Part shown: piece by piece, positions 46,134 through 56,000 of the stretch | How the letters are laid out: each line of letters begins with the position of its first letter | How positions within the stretch are numbered: the stretch's first letter is position 1 | Origin: Cristatella mucedo | Taxonomy: Eukaryota > Bryozoa > Phylactolaemata > Cristatellidae | Direction: 5' to 3' | Length of the DNA: 56,000 nt | NCBI GenBank assembly: GCA_009760855.2 | Contig: WPIO01000136.1 | Span: 144,001-200,000, forward strand | The notes under the pieces: model-generated | The model's input: only the letters and a program-made list of their open reading frames with translations | What the model was told of the DNA's origin: nothing | The model's database searches: none | Translations under genes and position numbers: made by a program

Positions 46134-46289
46134 TTTCTGATATACTAATCCTTATATTTGAGTGTGAGCTTATACTTTCAAGTATGTGCGATTGCGTCAC
46201 TACAACGTATACATTGCTCACAGTGCTACTAGGGCATTTTAATGATCTAGAAAAATGTGTACTTAACACCAAATGCAAATAAGTAACTA

Positions 46290-47395
46290 TATATCCACCT
46301 TAGGCCGGCATTGAAAGGAGACGCTGGCTAACGAAATCTGTGGCCACACTTACCAAGTTAAGCAGATCAGTACGGCTCTGCGAGTAACTTTCGTACAACC
46401 TGAACTTGCGTCCTCTATGCAGGTGAAATTTTTTAAATAGGGGTTAACAAAACGAGAACTAATTTATCAGGTTCTCTAACTTTTGACAGTAGATAAACTG
46501 CTTAGCACTTATAACGTAATAAAGCCTCGAGCTCCGGAGCTCGTAGAAATGGCTGCTGCCTACACTTTTCAAATAAATTGGAGTAATTTCCTATAAGCCG
46601 TTTGACTTGGTTAATAACGCCTACAATACGTGTAGCCTGATTCATGTACAACAGCGTCACGTGTCGTTTTAGCACTGCTGCGATCTGAGTTCTAATCGTT
46701 TTAATTAGTAAAGTATTTTTGCTGTCAGCTAGACGCTAAAAGAGGCTGTGTCTTCAACGCTTAGCACTGTCGTTGACTGGTAAGACTCAATTATTGAGTC
46801 TTCCGTTTTTGTACCCGTTTAAAGTTTGGTCAGCGATCTCGCTTCCAGAATTACGTTAGCCGTTTGTATTAGTCGGTGCCGAAGCCATGTCGTGCAATAG
46901 AAGTCATCGTCAATATGCATGAAGCAGTGAAAAAAGTAACTTTACATCTATTTTTATACGTCGTAAGATCTACTGGATCGACAGTTTCACAGACAAGATA
47001 TCAAATATATGAAGTTCTCACTTGCACAGCAATTGTCATTAAAACACAAAAACCTCGCGCCTGTCGTAAAACGCGATAGTCTTAGCGCCTACTAACGTAC
47101 ATTAATTATCACAATTTCCACGACGACGAAGGGAAGAAGGAAAGTTTGCATACGGATCTGTCCAGCCGTGAACATTGAACTGCTTCCGTTTTTCATCATC
47201 ATTTTAAATCCACGAGGTTTTGGATTATAATTTGCTATCCTATTCCTAACGATTGTTTTTAGTAGCATCGCCTTGCATGCTCACAGGTACCAGAGAAAAC
47301 ATTGTTCTGCTGCTTACACACTTGCTTAGCATGGCCATGGCAGCATCAATTACGGCTCAATTTCCGGGCTTTGTGGATAGCCCAAGTCGTAGTAT
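46290..47395 (+). repeat. Array unit copy, downstream half
   Basis: Matches 32300-33420: GGCCGGCATTGAAAGGAGACGC, GGCCACACTTACC, CAGATCAGTACGGCT, CTTAGCACTGTCG and ATTACGGCTCAAT. It completes the unit interrupted at 41610. Confidence 0.7.
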
Positions 47396-48294
47396 CAATG
47401 GAACTGCTGCTCATAGGACACCCGAGCGTGTGGCTGGTTTAAAGGACATTGCTGTTCTAATAGGTGATGCTATTGTACGACCATCACCACGTGCTAAAAA
47501 TTTATGTGTCGTGTTCGACAGCTGCCTCAATTTCAAAAGCTTTATTCAGAAGACTACCTCTACAGCTAGCCATCCCATCCGATCCCTATCCAAGATTAGG
47601 AGCTGTCTCTCACAGTGCCTTGTGAGAAATTTAACTATCTCTTTAGTCCTGTCTCGGCTTGATTATTGTAATTCCCTTTTGGCTGGGCTACCAAAGAAAG
47701 CTATTATGCCACTACAGCGGACTATGAATATGGCTGCAAGGCTGGTATTCAAGTCCCAGCGGTTTGAGCACGTGTCTCCATTGCTGAAAGAGCTTGGATG
47801 GTTGCCGGTTGAGCATAGGATTCAGAGCCAAGTTCTTACGCTGACCCACAAGGCCCGCCGCGGCTTGGCTCCTTCGTACCTAGCTGAATTGCTGCATCAG
47901 TTCCAGCCTGTTCGCGCCCTCAGGTCCTGTCTGAACAGTAAATTAGCTCTCCCATTCCTCCACTTAATGACAGTAGGCGACAGAAGCTTTAGCTCTGCAG
48001 ATTCTAGACTGTAGAACTCGCTTCCACAATTCTTACGCAACGACAGCTACTTTCCTACTGCCGACTATGGCTCATCCTTTTCTGCGGTCTTGAGCTGCTA
48101 CTTCTATGCTACTTACTACCTCAACTGCTCTCCTGAATCTGCTATGCTTCCCACATTCTCTTTGTTGCGCGAGACGAAGTCTGCTGACTACAGAATGCGT
48201 ACCGAAAGCCGCTTAGGCTGAGTGTACAATACAAAACTCTCCTGCGTAACACCCACATGGTCTTTATGACTTTGTTGAGTTACAGACGGAGATA
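47396..48294 (+). mobile_element. Family B 5'-truncated copy
   Basis: Joins the unit at 47395 and runs from the region encoding ELLLIGHP to GACGGAGATACA. The C-terminal frame is open over 47253-48014 and close to that of 44160-44800, so the two insertions are of similar age. Confidence 0.85.
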
Positions 48295-48329
48295 CATTCC
48301 ATTCCAAGGTGTGCGAAATTAAGTGTAAA

Positions 48330-48935
48330 GTATTTTAAACTATCTCTCAACCTTAAACCAAGATTTAGTGCAAAACGACCCAAATGACTAGTCATGGGTT
48401 CATACCTCTCCAACTGATTTCGAGAGTCGATTCCTTAACTCATTTCTTGGGAAAAGGGATCACGTGACTACTGAATCCACAACGACACCAGTGACGTATA
48501 GCCCCTACCTAGCTTTTACCGGCCACTTTGACTATTTCTAATGCTCACGTCATGCATGTGAATAACCCACCAAGATGTTGCCAGCTCACCAGGTGCATGC
48601 TACCAATTGGAGCAAGCCTCATTATAAAAGATGGCCGATGTGAGAACGAGCCTTTCAAGAGTGCAGGTTCAGCGTTTTCTTTCAGTGGTTGCTGCCATTG
48701 CTGTTCGTATGTTTATTTACTGAGCAAACGCGTTTCCGTGCTACTGTTTGAACGGAAAACGTAAGTCATGCACCTAATCAAAGACTGAGTGCCAATACAG
48801 CATAGCAAATATCCCATTCTTAGATAGGAGACATCATCCGGTTAAATTTGTACGTGTGAGCTACGTGATAATCTAATCAGTTTAAAATTAAAGCTTTGTT
48901 CGCATCTTTTTAAGCTATTTTAACGATTATCAGAT
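48330..48935 (+). repeat. Array unit copy, upstream part, signal exon lost
   Basis: Has CAAGATTTAGTGC, GAGTCGATTCCTTAACTC, GATCACGTGACTACTGAATCC, the TATAAAA at 48623 and TTTATTTACTGAGCAAACG. It then jumps from AGCAAAT to a GAGACATC...GTGAGCTACGTGATAATCTAAT intron match, so the signal-peptide exon has been deleted. Confidence 0.7.
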
Positions 48936-49720
48936 AATGTCAAGTCTGCCTACTTTCAGCTGCAGAACATTGTTAAAGTTGTTTAGATAAGGATGGCACA
49001 TCTAAGTTGGTCCCTGCCTTCGTGACATCCCGTCTTGATTTATGTAACTCACTGCTTGCTGGCCTACCGGCACTTGCAATCAGGCGCCTACAGCTGGTTG
49101 AGAACTTAGCAGCTAGGCTTGTATGTCGTGAGCTTCGTAGTTGCCACATCTCACCACTTCTCACTGACCTGTACTGGCTACCAGACAAGCAATTAATTGA
49201 CTGAAAGTTTTTGTCGCTCACTTTCAGGTCGCTTGATTATTTGGCTGCAGCCTATCTCTCAGATATACTTCCCTACCAGGCCAAGCATTGCACCACCCGC
49301 CTTTCCGATTCCCACAGCTTACCTATACCTCATAGAAAACTCTAATCCATTGGAAACCGTGCATTTAGTTCTTAAGCTCACTAAGCCTGGAGCTCACACC
49401 CAACTTGTGCCACGACATCCCCTTACGTGACCACATTTAAAAAGAACCTACAAACTCAAGTATTAAGACAGCATTTAGTGGTCCCTATGAATTTTTCTTT
49501 TTGTGCTTATGGGTGCTGACACTGTGGGTGCTGCCACAAACCACAGTTGCAGGCTGGCCTAGTGCGAGTCACCCCTATTCATGTTCTTCATGTCATTTAT
49601 TGCATGATATTACTCACGATTCAATCGCGTTTCTCTTTGCAGCAAATGTAAATAGCCTAGAGAGATAAAGTTCTGTGACTGTGCTGTATCAAGTGTGTTA
49701 TTATTATTAAGAATATTATT
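48936..49720 (+). mobile_element. Family A 3' fragment
   Basis: Runs from the region equivalent to SAYFQLQNI through the C-terminal frame to a decayed tail and ATT repeats. The coding part is broken by stops and frameshifts. Confidence 0.8.
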
Positions 49721-50300
49721 GAACGAATAATGAATATATTCAAGCGAGTATCTGGTGCTATTTTTTGATGATTTATCATATGCATAATCAGATTTCTTGT
49801 GCAGATGTTTTTTAGAAATACTGGTTTCAATTATTTCAATTATTCAATTATTGAGCTGCTCCGTTTCTATACGCAGCTGCTTCAGTACCTTTCTCTGATT
49901 GCTTAAAAGGGGAATGTCTAGAAAATACTTCTAAAAAATTTCCGACAATCAAAGATATGCTTAGGGCACCTTTCGAGAGACAAATATGTTATAACTGGGA
50001 TCGGAAGTTCTGACGACTTCCCCATGAAAGCTCAAACGACTATGCAAACCACACCTGACCAGTATGTAAACCACATGTAAAAAGTCTACAAATAAAGCAT
50101 TTACCAACCTCTGCAACATATGCGACTTGTACACCACTTGTCGAACATTAGTGGATCGCGATACATGTTATGAGCTTTTTGACGTGCATCCTTGTGACTT
50201 TCTGTGAAAGAACACGACTCTTGCAGCCTTCGAGCAAATCCCCCCGCCCAAATCTATGCATTGGCGGCATCTGGGGAGACATACATCAACCACAATCTGC
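49721..50300. other. Unassigned AT-rich stretch
   Basis: No gene or known repeat recognised. Confidence 0.4.
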
Positions 50301-50309
50301 CGCCAGTTG

Positions 50310-50445
50310 TTGGGCGGGTTCGGAACGAACGATGGCCCGATAGTGCGAAAAACAAACACATGCATGAAATATAAGGGCTGCCGAAGGAGTACAACGGGAG
50401 GGGCGGGCTAGATCCCGCTGAGCCAGTGCCGTCTAGTGTGTGTAG
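50310..50445 (+). repeat. Interspersed repeat R1, copy 2
   Basis: Shares GTGCGAAAAAC, GGGCTGCCGAAGGAGTA, GGGCTAGATCCC and GACTGGGCTT with the reverse complement of 10310-10465. Confidence 0.65.
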
Positions 50446-51130
50446 ACTGGGCTTGGACGGCATAGCTTGAAATCTAGGTTTTTCGTGTTGGAGCCAGCTG
50501 ACGTTATGCTCGGTCGCACTACCCAGCCCGACGACAGTTCGTGCCCAAGGCTGGCACACTTTCATTCAGCTTCATTACCCTTGGTCGGTAATGGTATCGT
50601 AAACGACAACTCGGCTAATAGGTCACGTACCAGAGTGAATTTAGAAATGCTTGTTCACCAATGCTTGCATTAATCAAGGCAAGGCCAATACCCAATTTTT
50701 TGGTTGGACACATTTTTCTCTACACGTCCACGATTACGGATAATTAATAATTATAAATTACTAATCAAGGATAATTAAGATCTCCGACGCTTGATGTCGG
50801 CAAAGTCAAACCCAACCAAAATCAGTCATCGCCTTTATCTCATCGGTGTAGCACGTGTGGGGCAGAATGCATGCTAGTGCTGTGCGGAGGCTTTGCCGGC
50901 TTTGCCGGCATTTGTCATGCGTCTCGGTTTGCGTCTCGCTCAGCACTAACGCGTGAGACACCAGCAAGTTCAGGACTCAAACAATCCTGTGCGAGCGAGT
51001 ATGCCACTGCTCGACACAGCTCTTTTGCGAAGTCTTAACAGATAGAATACACTGAAATAGCCATGCCGTAAATTAATTCATCTATTGGCTTCTTTAGTTC
51101 GTGGCTGCATCTCATTCCTGTATAGTTACA
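50446..51130. other. Unassigned stretch before copy III
   Basis: Contains a short CTTTGCCGG duplication (about 50891-50908). No signal-peptide exon was recognised here. Confidence 0.4.
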
Positions 51131-51250
51131 ATGACATCTGAATCTGGAGATCCAACAAAAAAACGGAAAGACTGGGTTTTTGAAATGCCTGAAATTCCTG
51201 GCGATGTCTCAATGACTATGCTTACAGTGTATGCCATATTTCTCGTTTAA
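51131..51250 (+). other. Short open frame just before the copy III PAN exon
   Basis: Thirty-nine codons from ATG 51131 (MTSESGDPTKKRKDWVFEMP then a hydrophobic MLTVYAIFLV) to a TAA at 51248. It could be chance. Its last bases overlap the acceptor of the next exon. Confidence 0.2.
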
Positions 51251-51251
51251 G

Positions 51252-51493
51252 GTTCACCGAATGGCAGCAGTACGACGTTCGTCCCTACAGTGGTTAGCAG
51301 CCTCCTAGCCCAGCCGATGAGCGGAAATGCTGTTCTCGCGCAGCTTCCAGCACCGACTTTAATGGCTTCATGTGCTTCCGTGACGTCCAGTGCGTGGCGA
51401 TTCACTTTGATGAAGGAGGAAATGCAGCGTGCAGCTTACTAAGCTTCGCTGGACCTTCATTGAATTTCTCAATCATTTTTATTGATGCCATGG
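51252..51493 (+). pseudogene. Copy III: PAN/apple-like exon with a one-base frameshift
   Basis: The acceptor is CGTTTAAG; the donor is ATGG|GTATGG. The length is 242 nt, one short of a symmetric phase 1-1 exon. The entry frame gives a Ser/Thr/Val leader (SPNGSSTTFVPTVVSSLL). The exit frame gives KCCSRASSSTDFNGFMCF, RDVQCVAIHFDE and NAACSLLS, whose C-x4-C-x4-F ... C-S-L pattern fits the PAN core. The entry frame stops at TAA 51440 and the exit frame has TAG at 51295, so the indel lies between 51298 and 51440. Confidence 0.55.
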
Positions 51494-52066
51494 GTATGGA
51501 CCAAAGCGGATTTTAAACGACCTTCTCCGAGTTGCTTGGTTTTCTAATTTTAAAGTTTTCAGTGAATACGGAAATAATACATCTTTTATTATTTCTTCAG
51601 CCATCGCAAAGCCGCTGTCTTCAGCTTCGAGTATGTACGTTATATAAAACGTCAAACGAATTGATTAGCTAGTCACCGAGTGCCCTACTGAACGGAATAG
51701 TCACGTAGCTCTTAATGCAGCACCGTCCCTAAGGTGCGATTGGAAAATGACTTGTATCAACCTGGTAATGGAATATTCTCGACTCTACGCGTCCAGGCCT
51801 TACTTTCTTCCCGACTTAGACAGAAATGTGGGCGTGATAATTTCTGCAAATGAGTAAAGTTGCTGTACCATGTATTGGTTGTACAACTCAACTGCCTGAA
51901 CTAAGCACTCCAAACTTACAAAGCAAGCCAAAGCTCCAGACCAAGGTTCATAATTTAAATACTGCAGTTACTCCCTACTTCAAAATTAAAAACTACTTGC
52001 ATCGTTTCTCGGGTGATAATTCATAAAAACCTATTTAAAAATCACAGATATTTTTAATAATTACAG

Positions 52067-52255
52067 AAACTGCTGCTGTTGAGACAGCGACAACTCGGAA
52101 AATGATACCACCGATAACGACTCAGCCGACCACGACTCTGCTGACCACAACTCCACCTATCACGAGTCTGCTGCCTACGACGCCAGCAATTAGTTCGACC
52201 TCGCAGATCACATCTACATTGACCGCCGCAGCCACCACAAGCAGCTCCAATACAG
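52067..52255 (+). CDS. Copy III: short Thr-rich stalk exon
   Basis: The acceptor is AATTACAG, the donor GTAAAT, the length 189 nt, phase 1-1. It starts ETAAVETATTRKM, holds two to three TQPTT-like repeats (PPITTQPTTTLLTT), then Ser/Thr-rich sequence (TAAATTSSSNT). Compared with the copy II stalk (388 codons) it is only 63, so the stalk length differs about sixfold between paralogues. Confidence 0.7.
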
Positions 52256-52689
52256 GTAAATTGATTAAGCCGCAGCTGAGCAGCAAGGCTTGCAGCTGTG
52301 TAAGCAGATGCAAACGGTAAGCATCAGCACTGCAAACCAGCACCGACGTCAATAAACTAATGATGGTACGTGCAGCCTATTAAAAAACATGTACCTAAAT
52401 TCCCGCACTTTCAAAAAAAGGGCAGCCGGGGCACTGACAACCCAAGCTTCTCATCAACACTGCTATCTCGGCCTAAGAAAATCGATCTTAGAGTGCAGTT
52501 GCCTGACCAAGATAAATTTTTCGGTGCAACGAAATACTTCTGAAAGGTGAGCATGCTAAGAGTAGCACACATTACGGGAGCACGTTTTGTTAATTTCAAC
52601 GGTATCGGCCCTTATTGCTTCAATTTTAACATTCGGAAATGCAATGTCAATTTGCCAATTTTTCTACGTAGGTCAACCTTTTTCGAGTT

Positions 52690-52805
52690 CACCTTGTCCT
52701 CATTGACCAAGGTCACTGTTCTTACCTGGAACGAACGAGTTTGTGGACTCGAGCCTTGATCCAAATGCAAAGTGCCAGGATAGAGATTATACTGTTTGGG
52801 CCATA
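52690..52805 (+). mobile_element. SINE family 2 copy
   Basis: Carries GTTTGTGGACTCGAGCC and GTGCCAGGATAGAGATTA in the family order. It lies in the intron after the stalk exon. Confidence 0.5.
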
Positions 52806-52817
52806 GACAAGTAAATT

Positions 52818-52850
52818 ATATCTATATGTATATATATATATATATATTCT
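52818..52850. repeat. (TA)n microsatellite
   Basis: A short TA run in the intron between the stalk and micro-exon. Confidence 0.9.
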
Positions 52851-53122
52851 TCTTTTATCTTGCATGTGCGAAAACAAAAAAGTTGTAACCTTTGCCATCA
52901 TCGTTACAAGTGAACGTCTACTTTAACTATTACGCAGAAAAGATAGTGTGGGAGTTAGGAGAATCTGAAATTTCGATTGGCTGAGTCGATCAGTGAGCAA
53001 ATCGAAGGCTATGATGAAATCGGTGGGGGCCAATTTGGACCCAGCTCCAGTGCAACACGCGATTGTAAGGCGCGATTGACTGCTTTCGAATGCTTTTGTC
53101 ATCGTACATTTTTTTATTTCAG

Positions 53123-53152
53123 GCTTCGGAAGATCCGGCATCGTATCCTTGA
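53123..53152 (+). CDS. Copy III: 30-nt symmetric micro-exon
   Basis: A T-rich tract plus TTTCAG acceptor and a GTGAGT donor. In phase 1 it reads GFGRSGIVSL, completing the G of the stalk donor. It is the twin of 4779-4808. The flanking intron also matches for about 40 bases after the donor, which supports duplication of the whole exon region. Confidence 0.72.
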   Translation, partial: ASEDPASYP

Positions 53153-53235
53153 GTGAGTATTGAGCAGCATTCGGCACAGTTAGTTATTATAAATGTGAAT
53201 GCTAGAGACGATACAATTTAATAGTGAGTAACATT

Positions 53236-53278
53236 TGGCTGATAGGTATCCTTCCAGTGGAAGGATACCTATCAGCCA
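53236..53278. other. Perfect hairpin, 20-bp arms, 3-base loop
   Basis: TGGCTGATAGGTATCCTTCC pairs without mismatch to 53259-53278; the loop is AGT. It lies in the intron between the micro-exon and the fucolectin exon. No such palindrome is seen at the equivalent place in copy I. Confidence 0.9.
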
Positions 53279-53439
53279 GATCAATCTGGGCGTGCAGCAC
53301 GTGCAGAGGGAATGCTATTTATGAGTCGCTCTGTTTAGGGGGTCCATCAATACACAAACCCTCAGAAGGTATCACTAAAAATTTAACGTGAATTCCATTT
53401 CGTCAAATTGCTGCTGACATCACTGATCACTTCCAACTC

Positions 53440-53550
53440 GACCCTAGCAGCCACCACCAGCGTCATCAATTCCCTTCGCAGCAAATGTGAAGCACCTGGA
53501 AAGAAATTGAGTTCTCAGAGGGCGCTTTATTAAGTGCTTTATTATAAAGC
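53440..53550 (+). mobile_element. Family A tail fragment
   Basis: GCAGCAAATGTGAAGCACCTGG and GAGGGCGCTTTATTAAGTGC mark the family A 3' end, inserted into the copy III intron. Confidence 0.8.
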
Positions 53551-54046
53551 GATGTGAATTATAAGAGTAGCAGCTATGTAACAAGGCTTTCCGCGGCTGG
53601 AGCAGATTTGCACGACGACGTCGCCTGTCACTCGGAAGCAGCGCCTAAGTCGGTAATCCATACGCTGGCACGCGCACCCCATTAAAATAGGTGGCCGGGT
53701 CTGTCATCGTTAACCAGGTCTGTTATCGTCAAGGCACTAATGCGGGAATGACTACCTTCTGAGGCACAATCCGCCGATGACGAGGAGTCAGGAAAGAGAA
53801 CTCCTGGCTCCTAGTCGTCTCAGTTATCGCTGCATGATAATAGTCAATCTTTCCGCTTGTAGTCATCTGTCTACGAATCCGGTTTCGGTGCATCGAAATG
53901 CTTCTGAAAATTCAGCGCTTTAGAAAACAGCTCAGCTTCCGGGAGCACCTTTTAATGATTTCGAGGCTGACTGAAGAAAAAAGCGTTATTTATAGTATAT
54001 AGAAGTTTTTCGATTCATGACTCATCCTAATTTATATCTCCTTCAG

Positions 54047-54238
54047 ACAAGACGGCGACCCAGTCAACCACTCAACTGGCAATACCATCGTGGTGCTGCG
54101 AACCCGCTTACGCTTTCGACGGCAGCATCGCCACTATCGCTCATACGCTGAATTTTCTCTACCCATGGATCGCCGTCGATTTGGGCGGGCTGCACAACGT
54201 CACTAAGATCGCCATGACGGCCAGATGCGACTGCTGCG
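54047..54238 (+). CDS. Copy III: fucolectin/F5-8C-like N-half exon
   Basis: A pyrimidine tract plus CCTTCAG acceptor; the exon is 192 nt, phase 1-1; the donor GTCGGT is weaker than in copy I. It reads KTATQSTTQLAIPSWCCEP, AYAFDGSIATIAH, then YPWIAVDLGG and VTKIAMTARCDCCG. AYAFDG, PWxAVDLG and the paired Cys near the end fit the FTP/F5-8C fold, and the frame is intact. The C-half exon expected next (as at 7344) is not found before the window ends, so it should lie to the right. Sugar or surface binding is a family-level inference. Confidence 0.8.
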
Positions 54239-55070
54239 GTCGGTGATCACCTGAGCAGGCGCACATGCTGCTGTGCGGCTGCTCGCCTCGCTCCGATCAA
54301 GGACTCGATCGATTCTACCCCTGCGGCATAGGTTCTCCTGCATTGGGACGGTGCCACGGGATGAGGCACCCTAGCGCTCGCTCACGGCCGCATCCACCAA
54401 AGTCGCTCGGCGGCCTATCTGGCGGCCTATCTTGCTCGGCCGCTTCCGCCGAAGTCGCGGCTGACTTCGCGTCTGCTTCTCGTGGCGGCTCGTGTGCTTG
54501 GCCGACAGGCCGCAGAGCGAAAGCAATTATCTAGAAGCCGTGTCAGGCCATTTGCATGAGGCTATGGGCAGGCCACTTTAGAAAAAAATCCTGGGGACCA
54601 CTCACAGACCTCCGAGTCTTGACTCACGTCCTTATAGGCCAGTGGTTCTCAAGCTGTGGGTTGCGACCTCTTTGGGAGTTGAACGACGTTTTCATAGGGG
54701 TCGTCTAAGAAAATCGGAAAACAAGCAAGGTTAGTGAGGTTAGGAAAGGTTAGGAAAACAATGTTAGGGAGTGGCCAGAACACGAGGAACTGCATTTAAG
54801 GATAGCAGTGTCAGGAGGGATGAGAACAGCCGTTCTAGATGATTCGCTTCTTCGACAAAATTCGTAGTCAAAGTTTTCAAATGAACTTTTACTTTAAGGA
54901 AAATTAAGAAATGCGACTGGCCTCGGATGCAAATGGGACCGTCATTTAAATGAATTTTCATTTCAACTTTTAAGATTGTCAAGCAGTTCATTAAAGCACC
55001 GATACATATTACTTGGTAGTAAGGAATGCTGCAGCTACAGCTTTACCAACGCATTTGAAGACTCCGTTAC
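54239..55070 (+). other. Copy III intron after fucolectin exon
   Basis: A GC-rich start (54239-54540) parallel to the equivalent in copy I (both keep a GCCGCAGAGC.. word and a TCATTTGC/CCATTTGC segment), then ordinary sequence. ORF 54265-54534 is not supported as an exon. Confidence 0.4.
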
Positions 55071-55491
55071 CTTGTATCTCCGTCAGTAACTCCACAAAGT
55101 CATAAAGACCATGTGGGTGTTACGCAGGAGAGTTTTGTATAGCGCACTCACAGCCTAAGCGGCTTTCGGTACGCATTCGGTACCCAACAGACTTCGTCTC
55201 ACGCAACAAAGAGAAGGTGGGAAGCATAGCAGAGTCAGGAGAGCAGTTGAGGTAGTGAGTAGCATAGAAGTAGCAGTTCAGGACCGCTGAAAAGATGTGC
55301 CATCGTCGGCAGTTGGAGAGTAGATGTCGTTGCGTAAGAATTGTGGAAGCGAGTTCCACAGTCTAGGACCTGCAGAGCTAAAGCTTCTGTCGCCAACTGT
55401 CTTTAAGCGGAGGAATGGGACAGCTAATTTATTGTCCACACAGGACCTGAGGGCGCGAACAGGCTGAAACTGATGCAGCAGTTCACCTTGG
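55071..55491 (-). mobile_element. Family B 5'-truncated copy, minus strand
   Basis: Starts with the reverse of GACGGAGATACAAGG and runs into the C-terminal frame (NKLAVPFLRLKTVGDRSF and LWNSLPQFLRND on the minus strand). It is truncated near 55491 and close in sequence to 44650-45075, so it is young. Confidence 0.85.
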
Positions 55492-55955
55492 TTAGTCTTA
55501 ACCAACGTCGTTGTACCGCTAGACGGCTGAATAGGGATGATTTTGTTGCATCCAAGATTGCTAACTTAGCTTTCGGGCATGAGGGTACGAAGGCGGGTTT
55601 TACAGATTCTAGATCGTTCAAAATGCCAATTTTCGCAAGGGCAAGTCGGGACTTGCATTGCCGCTGTTGAAAGACTGGGCACTTTTGCAAAGGAAGTTAT
55701 GATCCATTTAAGAGCTCAAACATATCAAGATTGCAATTATGCTCGAGAAAAGGGACAGGGGAAATTCAGTTAAAAATGATAGGAAAAAAGGGAGGTTTGC
55801 CAAAGGATAAGAGAAAGATAAGATAAGAGAGAGGAAAGCCGCGGTTCAGTTAAAAACAGCTCTCTACAGCTGTACGACTCTATTGAACCGAGATGACCAG
55901 ACTCTTATCACGGTGGGATTCGTCTCGTCGGAAGTACGTGCTAGGTGATTTAACA
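55492..55955. other. Unassigned stretch
   Basis: No gene or repeat recognised; the part near 55865-55930 weakly recalls the array unit start. Confidence 0.4.
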
Positions 55956-55959
55956 GCTT

Positions 55960-56000
55960 CTTTTGCATAGCTGCACAAGAGCCATCACGGCTATCACCAC
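55960..56000 (-). mobile_element. SINE family 1 at the right window edge, partial
   Basis: AAGAGCCATCACGGCTATCACCAC is the reverse of the SINE body (GTGGTGATAGCCATAAAGGCTCTT). The tRNA-like head would lie beyond the window. Confidence 0.65.

Noticed and set aside
52122-52352. Minus-strand Val/Leu-rich frame
   Set aside because: Shadow of the copy III stalk exon, which has splice sites and phase support on the plus strand.

Overview
This is a non-coding-rich piece of an invertebrate animal genome. The signs are GT-AG introns in short split genes, two families of CR1/L2-like non-LTR retrotransposons, two tRNA-derived SINE families, animal extracellular domains (PAN/apple-like, fucolectin/F5-8C-like) and long microsatellites. 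The phylum cannot be fixed from the sequence alone. The repeat load and the symmetric micro-exons would suit a flatworm or another lophotrochozoan, but that is inference. No bacterial operons, rRNA genes or CRISPR arrays are seen.

The biological core is a family of secreted, modular, stalked lectin-like genes, in three partial or damaged copies that all read on the + strand. The inferred full order is: signal peptide, PAN/apple-like exon, Thr/Gln/Pro-rich (mucin-like) stalk exon, 30-nt micro-exon, fucolectin N-half exon, fucolectin C-half exon with stop. Every intact exon boundary I could place has phase 1, so the internal exons are symmetric modules. No copy in the window is complete. Copy I (about 4.7-7.6 kb) keeps the micro-exon (4779-4808), the fucolectin N-half (5042-5236, with an internal TAA) and the terminal exon (7344-7585). 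Copy II (about 13.2-17.4 kb) keeps the signal peptide (13259-13343), the PAN-like exon (14134-14388) and a 388-codon stalk of TQPTT pentapeptides (16233-17396). Copy III (about 51.2-54.2 kb, running off the right edge) keeps a frameshifted PAN-like exon, a short stalk exon (52067-52255), the micro-exon (53123-53152) and the fucolectin N-half (54047-54238). A fourth, broken stalk cassette at 21.4-22.2 kb is joined directly to a duplicated copy II upstream block.

Between copies II and III lies a decayed tandem array of a unit of about 3 kb (best preserved 30.4-33.5 kb; others at 18.2, 24.5, 33.5, 40.3+46.3 and 48.3 kb). The unit carries a TATA box and a signal-peptide exon; only the copy at 40815-40890 is still open in phase 1, and its product resembles the copy II signal peptide. 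The array is split by retrotransposons.

The rest is mostly mobile DNA. Family A has its best copy at about 25.5-29.16 kb, with one 874-codon open frame carrying endonuclease and reverse transcriptase. Family B has its best copy at 41.61-45.09 kb, broken by four TGA codons and a frameshift. At least twenty fragments of the two families are nested, inverted and mosaic through the window. Two SINE families, three promoter-block duplications, AT and CA microsatellites and one perfect 20-bp-arm hairpin (53236-53278) complete the picture. The fucolectin, PAN and reverse transcriptase assignments rest on motif recognition, not on a database search.
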